Shown: one piece after another, positions 11,591-23,439 of the stretch
Numbering within the stretch: position 1 is the stretch's first letter
How the letters are laid out: the number at the start of each line of letters is the position of its first letter
DNA from: Neostapfia colusana
Taxonomy: Eukaryota > Streptophyta > Magnoliopsida > Poales > Poaceae
Direction: 5' to 3'
Assembly: GCA_030760725.1 (NCBI GenBank)
Contig: JASWHV010000003.1
Location: forward strand, 115,910,153 to 115,974,152
DNA length: 64,000 bases
The notes under the pieces: generated by a model
The model's input: only the letters and a program-made list of their open reading frames with translations
The model's database searches: none
What the model was told of the DNA's origin: nothing
Translations under genes and position numbers: made by a program

Positions 11591-12300
11591 GTGGGCGAAT
11601 GCGGGAGTCGCAAGTCACACGTTCGCAATCCAACCATCACCCCGTTGGGAGAGAGCGAGCCACCATTACGTATGGTTCACTCTAGGGTTCTCTACAGTTT
11701 AGCTTTTATCCCCACCACCCGTGAAAAAGGGTGGCAGCCCAGAAACATGATAAGGGCATGTCACATTTGCGGAGATGTATAGGCAGTGGGGAACTGAAGT
11801 ATTTCCGGAAAGATGGAGACGGCGTCCTGTGGGTTAAGGACAAAAGTCGTCGTACCCCGTAAACCGGAGTCGAGGAAGAAAGATTCTGATGAGGCTCACT
11901 TGTCAAATTTCTATTCGTCTCGATTCATCGGTCCATTCCAGGTCTTCGGAAAGATGTGAATCAGTTGCATACCGATGGGAATGCCTAGCAACATTCACCA
12001 GTGTGTACGACATCTTCCGCATTTCTCAGCTGAGAAAGTGTCTCAAGTGTTCAACCACCATTCAGCTGGGAAATACCGGGGAACTGAAACCAGATCTCAC
12101 ACCTCAAGAGGGACTGGTTCAGATCATTGACAGAAAGGACCGAACCACACGCGACGGTACGTTGTGGTTCTATAAGGCGTATGGATGGATCACTCCAAGA
12201 TGGAAGCGACATGGGAGAGCGAAGGATTTCTTCGCACCAATTATCCCGACTATAGACGTCGCACATCCTATAAACTTCCACCATCCTTCCTCTCATTTTT
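11591..12300 (+). pseudogene. Element A: integrase ends with the catalytic core deleted, plus chromodomain-like tail
   Basis: The N-terminal zinc-binding region is only partly readable (HVRNPTITPL, then fragments to about 11910). At about 11911-11930 the sequence jumps from the segment equivalent to KFSIHPG directly to RFIGPFQVFG, the C-terminal GPF module. The whole D-D-E core is missing. After it come ISQLRKCLK and the chromodomain-like stretch DRTTRDGTLWFYK (about 12140-12180). In chromoviruses this tail directs integration to marked chromatin. The junction is the same as in B. Confidence 0.85.
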
Positions 12301-12307
12301 ACCATGT

Positions 12308-12324
12308 AATCTCGGGACGAGATT
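12308..12324 (+). other. Stem-loop just before the polypurine tract of A
   Basis: AATCTCG-GGA-CGAGATT is a perfect 7-bp inverted repeat with a 3-base loop, 5 bases before the polypurine tract. G (51838-51854) and F (60395-60412) have the same perfect stem. B has an imperfect one (23429-23445). Confidence 0.7.
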
Positions 12325-12329
12325 CTTTT

Positions 12330-12341
12330 AAGGGGGAGGAT
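12330..12341 (+). promoter_or_regulatory. Element A polypurine tract
   Basis: AAGGGGGAGGAT directly before the 3' LTR start (TGTAAAGG at 12342). It primes plus-strand DNA synthesis. Confidence 0.9.
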
Positions 12342-13264
12342 TGTAAAGGTCCCAAAATATGCATACAAAGAAACTCTTGCTTGTACAAAGATGGTTTCAT
12401 ATGTATGAAAAATGGGACTTGTTAAAACTTTTTCCACATGTGATAACACACATGAGAGCTTTTTTCACACAAGCTCAAATATTTATTTGAAGACTTGGAA
12501 CACAAGTGGGATCAAAAACCAAGTTGGGAAGTTCCCATAAGTGTGAGGAAGCCAAAGTCAGATTTTGAGAACAAATTGTTCCACTCAAAAATTCAAATGA
12601 GAGTAACACCGTGGTTTTCAAACTGTTGTATTAAAAACCTCATTTGCAGCAGCCAAATCAAAGATTAGAGTTCATATTTGAATTCCTTAGGTCCAAATTA
12701 GGGGGTAGGCAAAGTCTCATGAATTTTGGAAGATATTTGCTATCCATTTTCCAAATGGACTCAAATTTGCAATGAATTCAAATATACATTTGAATTTGGA
12801 TGAAACTTGTCCAAATACCCAAACACAATACAGGTTTGAATTCTCACCATTTGATTTCTAGCATTCGCCAAAGTGTGGAGATATTTGTGAGAAAAATGAG
12901 AGGGGATAAGAAGGGGCAGTAGGACCCACATGTCATAGAGGCAGCCAACAAAACTTGCACTTGAAATTCAGAGCAAAGTCTCTGTTTTTCCTTCTCACCG
13001 AGCAAGGCTGCAGCCGTGTGACACCAAGGGGCACCGGGAGACACCTCCTGCTGCGTTTCTCTCGCGCTGGCAAGCTGTCCTCCCCGTTCTCACCCTCCCA
13101 GCCTCGGTCAGCCGTGCCATATAACCGATGAGCCCTCTGTTCACTCGCTCTCACGCGTGAAAGAAACAGAAAAAGCCACTGCCTCCGTGAAACAATCGGG
13201 AGCCGGCTCAACCCTTGCCACAGCCCCTCTCCGGCATGCTCAAGAGGCCACATAGGTGCACCAT
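12342..13264 (+). repeat. Element A 3' LTR, first part, up to the insertion of D
   Basis: Nearly identical to 4443-5365 of the 5' LTR, including the TATA region (TATAA at 13120-13124). It ends at the TSD of D. Confidence 0.95.
13260..13264. repeat. Target-site duplication of element D, left copy (ACCAT)
   Basis: ACCAT here and GCCAT at 18464-18468. The undisturbed 5' LTR of A reads GCCAT at this site, so the left copy carries a G-to-A change at a CpG. Confidence 0.88.
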
Positions 13265-13702
13265 TGTTGGGTGTTTTCCTCACAGAACTCTCACTGATTT
13301 GTGATGCAAATCATGTTGGAAGTCTAGAGATGTGGTGTAGATCCAAACACAAGTGGAGAACCGAATGAAAAATGGCTTGGATGAGTTGTGGCGGCGCTCG
13401 ACAAACACCAGCGCTTTCCCCTCTTTTTATTAGCCGAAAGCCACAGGTTTTCAACAACCTCAGCCCGGGTTTTACACCATACAAATTTGAAAACATGCAA
13501 CACATGCATGTGCCATGCACGTATGGCCCAAACCCCCTGGTTGTTTGAAACATAACAAAAACACTCTCACACACACACACACACTAGGACTCGGTGCAAC
13601 ACATGTGACTCAGGACACACCCCTGGTTCTTGTCATGTGTGTTTTATTTCCTTTGAAACACAAGGAAACTAACACTGATTAAACCTCCAGAAGTACTCAA
13701 CA
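13265..13702 (-). repeat. Element D 3' LTR (438 bp)
   Basis: Ends TGTTG...CAACA. It contains a short CA microsatellite (about 13567-13584) that is four bases longer than in the other LTR. No gene inside. Confidence 0.95.
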
Positions 13703-13716
13703 ATCTCCCCCTACTT
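13703..13716 (-). promoter_or_regulatory. Element D polypurine tract
   Basis: Reverse strand reads AAGTAGGGGGAGAT directly before the 3' LTR, the usual copia form. Confidence 0.88.
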
Positions 13717-14883
13717 CTGAGGTTTGATCTCCTGAAATCCAATCTTCTCCCGAAGTTCCTGAAATTGTGTACGTCCCAGTGGCTTTGTGAGGATATCAGC
13801 AAGCTCATATTTTGTGCCAACATGCTCCAAGATGACTTCTCCTCTATCAACACATTCTCTGACAAAGTGAAACTTGATGTCAATGTGTTTACTTCTATCA
13901 TGCAAAACTGGATTCTTTGCCAAAGCAATTGCTGCTGTGTTATCCATCTTAATCACTGGTGGAGGTACTTGAAAACTTGTTACTTCTTCTAACACATGCC
14001 TGAGCCAAACAGCCTGACTTGCTGCTGCTGCTCCAGCCACATACTCAGCTTCACATGTGGACTTTGCCACAGCCTTTTGCTTATGAGACAACCAGCTGAT
14101 AGGATTTTCACCCAGGAAGAATATAACTCCTGTTGTGCTTCTCCTGTCATCCACATCTCCCCCAAAATCACTATCACTATAGCCTCTTAACTCAAGACTC
14201 CCTTCACCTCGGTTGTAAGACAAGCCATACCTCATTGTAGATGCCACATACCGAAGTAAATGTTTCAAAGCCACCATGTGTTCTTCTTGAGGTTCTGACA
14301 TGAACCTACTTAAGTACCCCACACCAAAACTGAGATCAGGCCGAGTATGTAAAATATACCTGAGTCCACCAATTATGCTGCGATAAGTGGTTGGATCAGT
14401 TAGTGGAGCTGTACTTCTCTTGGTAAGCTTCAACGGGGATTCCATGGGAGTGGGACACCCATTACAATTTATCATCCCACTTATTTCAAGCAATTTTGCA
14501 GCATAGGCTCCTTGACACAAGTCAATACCATGTCTTCCTTGCTTTACTTCAATACCAAGATAGTAAGACAAGCTTCCTAAGTCACTCATGCAAAACATCT
14601 CCTTCATTTTCTCCTTGAACCGACTAATTTCCTCCATGTTTTCTCCCACAATCAGTAAGTCATCAACATACACACCCACAATGAGCCTTGCCTCACCTCC
14701 AAACTTAGTATACAAGCCATGTTCTGATTTGCACCGTATGAAACCGAGTTGCTTGAGACTTTCATCAAGTTTGCAGTTCCATGCTCGAGGAGCTTGTCTC
14801 AAGCCATACAATGCCTTGTGAAGTCTTAAAACCCACTTCTCCTTGCCTTCAGCTATGAAACCCGGAGGTTGAGTGACATAGAT
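13711..14883 (-). pseudogene. Element D: RT C-terminal half and RNase H
   Basis: The frame runs unbroken from the stop at 14884-14886 down to the natural end near 13711. It contains YGLRQAPRAWN, the copia RT active box YVDDLL, the connection region, GYSDSDFGGD (RNase H first Asp), and CEAEYVA and ILTKPLG near the C-terminus. These are the conserved copia blocks in the right order and at normal length (about 370 residues past the ALYGLRQ point). No key residue is obviously missing in this part. It is cut off from upstream coding by the TAG at 14884-14886. Confidence 0.93.
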
Positions 14884-15708
14884 CTACTCTTCTAGACTCC
14901 CATTCAAGAAGGCTGACTTCACATCCATGTGATGAACATGCCACCCAAAATGAGCTGCAACAGCTAACACAATCCTCACAGACTCCATCCTGGCAACTGG
15001 TGCGAAAACTTCTTCAAAATCAACTCCTTGCTTCTGCACATACCCCTTTGCAACTAGCCTTGCTTTGTGACGTATGACATTCCCATGTTCATCTTTCTTC
15101 AACTTGAAAACCCATTTCAAGCCAATGGCACGATAACCCTCTGGAAGTTGTACCAATGACCATGTTTTGTTCTCTTCAATGGATGTGAGCTACTCAATCA
15201 TGGCAATGCGCCACTCCTGGACCCTCAAGGCCTCATCTTCTGTGCATGGATCTTCACCTATGACAACAAGAAGTTCATCTACTCCTCCCTCTTCTGGTTC
15301 ATAATTTGGCACCTCCTCAAGAATATTTCTCATGGAATGATAACGAAGTGGTGCTTCTTTTAGCTCACTATCCATTTCTGGTGACATGGAAGGAGGTGAC
15401 ACAAACTCCACATCCTTGGATGCTTGTTGCTTTAGTTGTGTCATAGAAGACACTCCCTCAGCTGGGGTTTTGTCACCTTGACCTGTGTCACAAGAGGAAG
15501 AACTCACTCCACCAGGGTTCTCATCACGAAAGATGTATTCTACCCGAAAGATGTCTTCATCATTCACCATTTCACTTGACTCAGCTGCATCCCACTTCCA
15601 TGGGCGGTTTTCTTCAAACACAGCATCACGTGACACATGAACACTCTCCGTGTTTGGATTGTAAAACCTCCATGCCTTGCTTCCTTGCTCATATCCAATG
15701 AAAAACAT
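14884..15708 (-). pseudogene. Element D: integrase C-terminus and RT N-terminal half, with two nonsense codons
   Basis: The reverse strand reads FIGYEQGSKAWRFYNP (copia integrase C-terminal GKGY-like module), an acidic linker, a TAG stop at 15190-15192, then the RT start (WVFKLKKDEHGNVIRHKARL, DVKSAFLNG) up to TAG at 14884-14886. All pieces are in one frame, so only these codons interrupt it. A further in-frame TGA at 15718-15720 separates it from the integrase core. Confidence 0.9.
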
Positions 15709-15717
15709 TGGTGTACT

Positions 15718-16290
15718 TCAATCTTCCAGTTTGCTAAGGCGTTTGCTTCCCTGTTTCACGTGTGCCACACAACCGAAAGTGCGTAAATGATGTACACTAG
15801 GTTTCTTATCATGCCATACCTCATATGGAGTCATTTTCTCAACACTCCGAGTAGGAGAACGGTTCAAAACATACACTGCAGTGGTTACTGCCTCCCCCCA
15901 GAACCAACCGGGCATATTCATTGCCTTCAACATGCTTCTTGCCATTCCCATAACAGTTTGGTTTCTTCTCTCAACCACACCATTCTGCTCAGGAGAATAT
16001 GGAGCTGTCAAGTGACGTTGAACACCCTCCTTGGTGCAATACTCAACAAAAGCCCGAGCTGTGAACTCTCCACCACGATCTGTGCGAAAAGTTCCAATCT
16101 TCCTCCTTGCCTCAGCTTCAACACTTGATTGAAAACCCATGAAAGTACTCATAGCTTGATCCTTTGTGCTAATCAAAAACACCCACATGTATCTACTGAG
16201 ATCATCCACAAGAAGAAAGAAAAACCTGCTGCCTCTTGGAGTTGCTGGCTTCACTGGTCCACAGAGGTCTCCATGCACAAGTTCAAGTTT
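15718..16290 (-). pseudogene. Element D: integrase catalytic core
   Basis: The core shows all three catalytic acids: Asp in HGDLCGP, Asp in FRTDRGGEF, and Glu in NGVVERRN, with 35 residues between the second Asp and the Glu, the DD35E spacing of retroviral-type integrases. YEVWHDKKPSVHHLRTFGC marks the copia end of the core. The frame begins after a one-base loss in a run of T at 16288-16292 (plus strand), which detaches it from the zinc-binding part. It would insert cDNA into chromosomes if intact. Confidence 0.93.
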
Positions 16291-17972
16291 TTCTCAGCTC
16301 GGTATTTTGCCATGCATGGGAATGGTTGACGTCTATGTTTCCCAGCCAAACAGCTATCACACTTCTCCTCAGTTTGAGTGATGGTTGGCAATCCATACAC
16401 AAGTTGCTCTTCGGCAAGTCTTCTGAGACTCCGAAAGTTTAAGTGCCCCATCCTTGCATGCCACATCCATGTTGCATTGCACCCTTGTGCCATGAGACAC
16501 CTTGGTTGCACTACCTTAAGATCAATAGTGTACAACCGGTTCACTCCCCGTTTCACCATTGCCACAGGGGTTCCATCTTTATCCCAAATCTTGACATAAC
16601 CATTCACCATCAAGATTCGGTGTCCCTCCTCCTCAAGCTGTCCAAGGCTGATAATGTTTGCCTTGAGCTGAGGAATAAGGTAGACCCCAGCCAACTCCTC
16701 TCGTCCACCTCTCTTACCTTGGAACACCACAATTCCTTGGCCATCAATCTCTGTCAATGAGCCATCTCCCAAACATACAGTACCATGCACCGTGTTATCA
16801 AGTTTTGTGATCACATCCCGTTTCCCAGTCATGTGATTTGTTGCACCGGAGTCCAGGATCCACCGGGTACTGCCTCCTCCCTCCAAGTCTCCAACTTGAA
16901 CGTGTAACATATCATTGTTGAGGCATACCTCTTCCTGGGACATGTCTTGATCAGCCTTGGTGTTGGCACACGCCACCAAGAGGCTGGATTCAAACTCATG
17001 ATCAACTTGAGCTGTGTTCACCTCTTCATCCTTCTTTTTCTTCCTGCACTCTCTAGCCCAATGACCTTTCTTACCACAGTAGCGACACTCATCTTTGGCC
17101 ACTCCACGGCCTGAGTTTCCACCACCATGGTTACCTCGACCACGGCCACGTCCTCGACCATGATCTTTCCTTGGTGGAAATGAGTCTTTGTGTCGTTCCT
17201 GTCCAGTTCCCCCAGACATCTTGAGACGTGTCGACAACCTTGCAAGCAACTCTTCTTCACTCAGATGAACCTTCTCATGTGTGTTGCCCTCCCAAGTGCT
17301 TGCACCAAGCCTTTCTTCTGCAGCCTTGAGTCTACCAATCAACTCATCAACGGACATATCACTTAAGTCAAGCAATGTCTCGATGGAGGCCGCAATCTGC
17401 TCAAACTTTTGTGGTACCGCCTGAAGGAACTTCCGGACAATCTCCTCCTCCGAACGTTCACTCCCAAGTGCCGCAAGTTGAGATGTGATCCGGCTCATAC
17501 GCAAACCAAACTCATCAACCGTTTCACCATCGTGGAATTTGAGTGCATCAAACTCCCGACCCAATGTGCTTGCCCTGGCCTTGCGCACACGTTCGGCTCC
17601 AACATTGCGCAACTTGATCGCATCCCATGCAATCTTGGCTGACTCCTTCCCGGCAATGATCCCTATCATTTCTGGTGGCACAGCCTTGGTGAGAGCCTCC
17701 AAAGCCATCCGATCTTCAATGTAATCATCGGTGCCAAGACTCACAGCAGTCCACAAGCCTCTCGCCTGCAACATCACCCGCATAAGTGCCAACCAATCAT
17801 GATAGTTTGTCTTTGTGAGCATCGGATACGTACCACCACTGCTGACTTCCTTCGTGATACGATGAATCACCAATGCCCCTGATCCTCCTCCTACCCTGCT
17901 GGTGCCTCCCGGCGGTGTGACGTCCCTCCATGAACGTTGGGCTGGCGATGAAGATCTCCTCCGCGACATCAA
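16251..17972 (-). pseudogene. Element D: Gag, protease and integrase zinc domain (573 codons, then frameshift)
   Basis: The open frame starts with MM at 17972, about 43 bases after the primer-binding site. Residues 1-290 are a copia Gag (KTNYHDWLALM near 55; a conserved UBN2-type capsid region). Residues about 294-308 are the CCHC knuckle CRYCGKKGHWAREC, preceded by a Gly/Arg-rich RGRGRGRG stretch. The protease motif WILDSGATNHMTG is near 370. The integrase HHCC motif (HARMGHLN ... CDSCLAGKHR) is at about 505-555. The last 20 residues are out of frame because of the deletion at 16288-16292. Confidence 0.93.
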
Positions 17973-18014
17973 CGCCCACTCAATGGCCGTGTCACGGTTC
18001 CAGGCAACGTAATC

Positions 18015-18027
18015 GGCTCTGATGCCA
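18015..18027 (-). promoter_or_regulatory. Element D primer-binding site
   Basis: Reverse strand reads TGGCATCAGAGCC, one base different from the usual initiator tRNA-Met complement (TGGTATCAGAGCC), two bases from the LTR. Confidence 0.85.
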
Positions 18028-18029
18028 AT

Positions 18030-18463
18030 TGTTGGGTGTTTTCCTCACAGAACTCTCACTGATTTGTGATGCAAATCGTGTTGGAGGTCTAGAGATGTGG
18101 TGTAGATCCAAACACAAGTGGAGAACCGAATGAAAAATGGCTTGGATGAGTTGTGGCGGCGCTCAACAAACACCAGCGCTTTCCCCTCTTTTTATTAGCC
18201 GGAAGCCACAGGTTTTCAACAACCTCAGCCCGGGTTTTACACCATACAAATTTGAAAACATGCAACACATGCATGTGCCATGCACGTATGGCCCAAACCC
18301 CCTGGTTGTTTGAAACATAACAAAAACACCCTCACACACACACACTAGGACTCGGTGCAACACATGTGACTCAGGACACACCCCTGGTTCTTGTCATGTG
18401 TGCTTTATTTCCTTTGAAACACAAGGAAACTAACACTGATTAAACCTCCAGAAGTACTCAACA
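18030..18463 (-). repeat. Element D 5' LTR (434 bp)
   Basis: Matches 13265-13702 except for about six transitions and a 4-bp CA-repeat difference. Confidence 0.95.
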
Positions 18464-18468
18464 GCCAT
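18464..18468. repeat. Target-site duplication of element D, right copy (GCCAT)
   Basis: Matches ACCAT at 13260-13264 and the undisturbed GCCAT in the other LTR of A. Confidence 0.88.
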
Positions 18469-21400
18469 GAGGTATTGATCCTCATCCCGTCGTCCCCCTG
18501 CTCTTTCCTGCCGTCGGTTAGCCGGATTTCGCATTTTACCGCCAGAACACGTGAAGAACCTGCGCTGTCCAATTCTCCAAATTAGCTCGAACCGCTGGAT
18601 CATCCCTCCTACAATTCAAACCACAGAAACTAGATGTCCTAGCGCCCTCCCATGCTGAGAACCAAAGAAAACCGATCATCACACGCCCCGAGCGACGAGA
18701 ATTCGCCGCCGGCGGCAAAAACGGGTCGGGTCTCCGGTGACCGCCCTATTCCCGCCAATTGCTGCACGAACTAAGGTGCGTTCCATGCTCCAAGAGCTCT
18801 GGTGATGCTTTAGGGCAAGGTAGCTCGCCGGGAGAAGCTTCGGACGTGCCAGAACGCGTTGATGCCGAGCTCCCGAGCCGCCCCACAGGTGCCGACCTGT
18901 TTTCGGCCATTTTCATGCACCAAAACCTTGCCCGGCAGTTGTGCCATGTTCCAAGGAGCATGTAGGGCGAAACCGGAGCTCATTTGGTGGAGAAATGAGA
19001 GAGAACGAGCCGCATCACGCTTTCTGCCGGTGTGCACCCGCGGGCTCTGGCGAGAGGTTGAAGAAGCACCTGACCCGTGAGTCCCACGTGTGACTGTTCT
19101 GTTTAAAATCAAACAGAGAGCTGTTCAAACTTGGAAAATGCATAACTCTGTGTAGAAAGCTCCAAAAATAGTTAGATAAATTTTGTTGGATTCCTCTAAG
19201 AGAGTACTATCCAGGGGTACAACCCAATATTTATGAAAATCCCTGGTTTTGGCTCATTAATTCATATAAGGAAAATCCTGTAGGAATTTTTCTAGGCGTT
19301 CTGTGTATTGGAAAATTCCCAAATTTAGGCAGGAGATTCCCCCAAAAATACTTGAACTCCAGTAAAGTTTTCAGAAGCATTGGACCTAATTTTCTTGGAC
19401 AAATGTGGTGTTAATTCCTTATGTCTCTAAAAATTGGAAAATAGAACAGAGTTCAATTTCAGAATTTTTCCCCAAACTTTAGAACCTCATAACTCTTGCT
19501 AGGAAGCCCCAAATTTAGTGATTCAAATTGGATTGGATTCATATTGAATATCTCTGACCAAATCTACAACCCAATTTGTATGAAACTCATTATTTAATTC
19601 TGGAAAATTCTTTAAACCTTTTCAGCAAAAGAATTCTTGAGGGAGTTTGGCTCATCCAAAAACCCTTAAATTTTGCCAGAATATTCTCTAGGATGTTAGT
19701 GAACACCTGTATAATTTTCAGATCATTTGGAGTTGATCTGCTCAGGGAAATTCAGATTTAAAGTTGCTGTATTCAATTGAATACATAAACATTTTCAGAG
19801 AAGTTCCTGAATTTGGAAATTCAGTTCTGGGTAAATCTTAGCTCCAAAAATGCTAGGGAAATTCATGCAAGCTCTATGAACTATAGTGGAAATTGTAGTT
19901 CACTAAGTTTGGCATGAACCTGAGTGTTATCTCAGAATTAATTCTTCCTTCTTAATAGCTTAGAAAATTGTTCTGAACAAACCACTCAATGAAAAGTGCT
20001 AATTCTTGGTCCAGAGGAATTTCTTGTGGCAAGGAACCCACATGAAAATTCTCAGCTCCATTGGAGCTCTGGATCACCCCTGTTCTGTTTAACCTCTTTA
20101 GGTGATCAATATAGAAGAGGGGGAAAACCACTTAGCACTTAATCATATGCTTAGATCCAAACCCAAACCACTAACACCAGTGTCATTTTAAATTCTTAAA
20201 CAGGGTTCCAGTTTTTGTAAACTTGTCATTAAAACTTGTAGCAAAATCTTTACATATAAACATATGTGCATATTCATTACGTGTAGCATCTACGTGAAGA
20301 ACTTGAAGGCATTGGAGTAGAGATCAAAGGAGGGAGGCAAGAGATCAAGCCAAGTGGTCTTCACTAACTGAGTTATATATATTAGTCCCCTGCAAAACAA
20401 AGGCAAGCCCCGGTTTGCATCTAAATTTACAAGTTTTTATTTGTATTCACATTATATTGTCTAGCATTTGTTTATTGCATTACGTCTAGATGGTATGAAA
20501 CTCCAAATGCATGAACCAGAAAACCCTGGAGTTTAATGTAGGATATGTGATGTTATCAATTAATTATAACTGCTGATCTCAACAAAAGTGGATTAAAAGA
20601 GGCATAACTCGAGTAGGCAGATTCCTACTCGTGAACAGGGATTTAGGGGGATCAATCGGAAGAGTTGGGAATTGATCCTCATAGTTGGGAATGGAGACTG
20701 GGCAGTGGATGGAAGGTCAAGGACTGGTCCTGTGAGCCTAGTCTATGTCTTAGTCGATTATGGCCTGTTCTCGTGTGCGGCCCGCTGGACAAGTTTGAGA
20801 TGTGTACCGGATGCATACTGGCTATATGGGACCCAGGAAGCCGATGTAACATGTTAACCTGGGTGTCGAGGCGTACCTCACCGTCTGATGCCGATGCTGA
20901 AAGGATAGAGAAGTCGGCTCTACGAGGGTTTGCCGTAGAGAGACTTAATCCCAGTCAGTGGGACCGGTTCGACATTTGGGTGTCATGTGAAAGGTTGCCA
21001 CGTACGGCGTCAGTGACGGGTGCTGTGTGCAACGTTGAGTACGGGCGTACGTGTCATATCAGCCAGGTGTTTTTGATTGCAATCACCATCGCTCGCGGTA
21101 GTGAGCATACTTGTACACTGAGTCGTGACGTAGTAATAAACCGGGGAAACGTTTAATATGCTTCATGAGTAATCCTCATAATGGAGATGAGGAACGATCA
21201 ACACTTCACTAAATTTAATTTCCACCTTGGGCTAGTAGCGTCGAGGCAAAGCGTTTCTTGTTTGATTGTGGAGTCTCGACGTTGATGGCGCAAGGTCCGT
21301 ATGAGTCTTGGATAGCTCACTAAAGTTACTTTCACCTCGGGCAAGTGACATCGAGATGAAGCGTTTCTTGTTTGATTGTGGAGTCTCGATGTAAGTTGCA

Positions 21401-21940
21401 CGAGGGCTATAAAAGTTGCTTAAAACTTGAAGTAAGGACTCTCCTTTAGCTCAAGTTTATCTTTTGTGCCAACTTCTATATTCAGCCCTCTATTTTAGCA
21501 TGTAGAGTTTCATGACTAGGGTGACGGGTCAGTCTTGCTAAGCTTCGTGCTCACAGATACTGCATAAGTTGTTTTGCCGGTAATAACTGTAGGCTTATAT
21601 GTACGGGTGCCCGATGAGACTCGGAACTCCCCGAGTGCTGAACTCATGGCAACCCCTGCCGCTGCTATTGTGATAGTGTTCCTAGCGAGAAGGGTCCGCG
21701 GGCTGGACACCTTCTCTGTTGCTTAGCATAGGTATGAGACGTGAGTTGTAATAGTCTTCTGCTGTAGATTATTTTGAGAAGTATTTGTAAAATCAACACT
21801 TTGTAAGCTTCCGCTTGATTTATGTAATATGATGCTTTATTATGTGTGCTGTTGGGTGCCGCATCGCACGGCACCACCCAATGCGATTCCCGGGCGAGGT
21901 GCCCCGTCCTCGTGAGTGATCGGGACGGCGGGCCCTCACA
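18469..21940 (+). repeat. Element A 3' LTR, second part
   Basis: Continues the 5' LTR match (equivalent to about 5371-8837) and ends CTCACA at 21940. A 163-codon open frame at 20665-21156 lies in the putative intron. The corresponding frame in the 5' LTR is shorter because of indels, so it is not supported as a gene. Confidence 0.95.
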
Positions 21941-21945
21941 GGTAA
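21941..21945. repeat. Target-site duplication of element A, right copy (GGTAA)
   Basis: One mismatch to GCTAA at 4438-4442. Confidence 0.85.
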
Positions 21946-23410
21946 CAGCTCGGTAAAACCTTGCTACAGCACCAGTGAACTATGAGGGAGCTCGATCTAG
22001 CCTCAAAAATGCTCGGGAGCGGTGGAAAATAGGGTTTCACCGTGCGACCGCGGTCCCCCGCCTCGGTTGCCGTTAGAAAACCGCGAAATACCTGACCTAT
22101 GTGCAGTTTCAGGATAGAAATGTGAAGAGCAAAGGATCGCCTACTACTTTGGGTCCCTTGTGCAAGATTTGATGGCCTAAGAATGAGAATCGAGGTCGAA
22201 TTTGAGATTACCGTGCCGGAAGGTCGGTTTGAGCATGCCGGAGGAAAATTTCCAAATTCTCTCTCGGTCATTCATGGCATGGTCTGAGCTCGGGAGGAGA
22301 GTAGCACGGTGCCTTGGCGCGTCCAAGGGCGCCGGTACTTGGCCGTGACAAGCACGAGGTTGGGCTGTCCACGGATTCCTCCTCATCGGTTATTGTTTGG
22401 CCGCCGCACGGAAGCGTGTTCCCGGGGTAGGAGAGCCGAACACCGGTCGGTGGCGCGTCGAGGGGGATGAGGGTGAGGCCCTGGTGCCGTTTTGCTACTC
22501 ACTAGTCTCTGTTCATGATCACTAGAGCCGGCTGTTGATCAAATGAAGGTGGCAGCGGTGGCTCTGTTCAGTGCGCGAGGGAAGAAGAAAACAGAGCGGG
22601 TTCCTCGGGGTTGTGGCAAGAGAACACGGCCGAGGTGATAAGAAGGGGAAAGCAGCTCGCCAGGCGCCAACCGATCAAAGCGGAGGTGGCTCGGGAGCTG
22701 TCGCCGGATTGCCTCAGTGTCGACCGGCGCTGCACCCGTCTATGTCGAGTGAACTCACTGAGGACCTCAAACAGAGACCGTGTACTCTGCACTCTGAAGA
22801 TCTTTTCCAATTCCACTCCCTCAATGACATTTGGGTCCCACCACAGCTCCTCCTTATCCTCTAAAATATCTCCCAAAGTTTTAATATGGTGGAATTCAAT
22901 TGTGGAAATTCAAATCTGATGTGCATTTGGACAATTTGGCAAGTTTCATCCAAATTCAAATGGGCATTTGAATTTTTTGCAATTTAAAGTTCATTTTGGA
23001 AAATGAGTTGCAAAATATTTCAACAAATCATGAAACTTTGCATACCCACTAATTTGGACCGAAGGAATTCAAATATGAAATCTGATTTTTAATTTGGCTG
23101 CTGCAAATGAGATTTTCAGCACAACAGTTTTGAAATTCATTGTGTTGCTCTCATTTGAATTTTGAGTTGAACAAATTTGTTCCAAATCTGACTTTAGCTT
23201 TCTCACACATATGGGAGCCTCCCATCTTGGTTTTAGATCCTTCTTGGTTTTTCCAAGTCTTCAAATAAACATTTGAACTTGTGTGAAGAAAGCCCTCATG
23301 TGTGTTATCACATGTGGAAAAAGTTTTAACAAGTCCCATTTTTCATACCTATGAAACTAACTTTGTGCAAACATGAGTTCCTTTGTATTCACATTTTTGG
23401 GACCTTTACA
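21946..23410 (-). repeat. Element B left (3') LTR, second part
   Basis: Resumes the match to the right LTR of B (about 45448-46911) directly after the TSD of A. GC-rich to about 22860, then AT-rich. Its reverse-strand start TGTAAAGGTCCC is at 23410. No gene. Confidence 0.93.
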
Positions 23411-23425
23411 TTCCTCCCCCCTTAA
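23411..23425 (-). promoter_or_regulatory. Element B polypurine tract
   Basis: Reverse strand reads AAGGGGGGAGGAA directly before the LTR start. An imperfect version of the stem-loop seen in A, F and G lies at 23429-23445. Confidence 0.88.
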
Positions 23426-23439
23426 AAGAATCTCATCCC

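Larger units (their letters stand above)
13265..18463 (-). mobile_element. Element D: Ty1/copia LTR retrotransposon, full length, recently inserted
   Basis: Complete 5.2-kb minus-strand copia element: LTRs 13265-13702 and 18030-18463, primer-binding site 18015-18027, polypurine tract 13703-13716, and one gag-pol frame broken by one frameshift and three nonsense codons. Domain order Gag, protease, integrase, RT, RNase H is diagnostic of Ty1/copia. The LTRs differ by about six substitutions (all transitions by my count) and one CA-repeat indel, about 1.4 percent, so it is among the youngest insertions here. I cannot assign a copia lineage with confidence. Confidence 0.95.
4443..21940 (+). mobile_element. 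Element A: Ty3/gypsy (Tekay/Del-like) LTR retrotransposon, non-autonomous, hosting D
   Basis: Complete plus-strand element: 5' LTR 4443-8837 (4395 bp), primer-binding site 8841-8853, internal region of only 3.5 kb, polypurine tract 12330-12341, and 3' LTR 12342-13264 plus 18469-21940 (also 4395 bp once D and its TSD are removed). LTRs begin TGTAAAGG and end CTCACA. The internal region has leader, part of RT, RNase H, integrase ends and a chromodomain-like tail. orf0, gag, protease and the integrase core are missing, so it depended on enzymes supplied in trans. Its LTR start resembles that of B, so A and B are subfamilies of one lineage. Confidence 0.95.

Noticed and set aside
13765..14190. 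Plus-strand open frames over the copia RT region
   Set aside because: They are shadows of the minus-strand RT-RNase H gene, which shows all conserved motifs.
20665..21156. 163-codon open frame in the 3' LTR of A, also partly open at 7698-8054
   Set aside because: It lies in the putative LTR intron, and indels between the two LTR copies change its length. No family motif is recognised. The nucleotide conservation with other families does not follow this frame.
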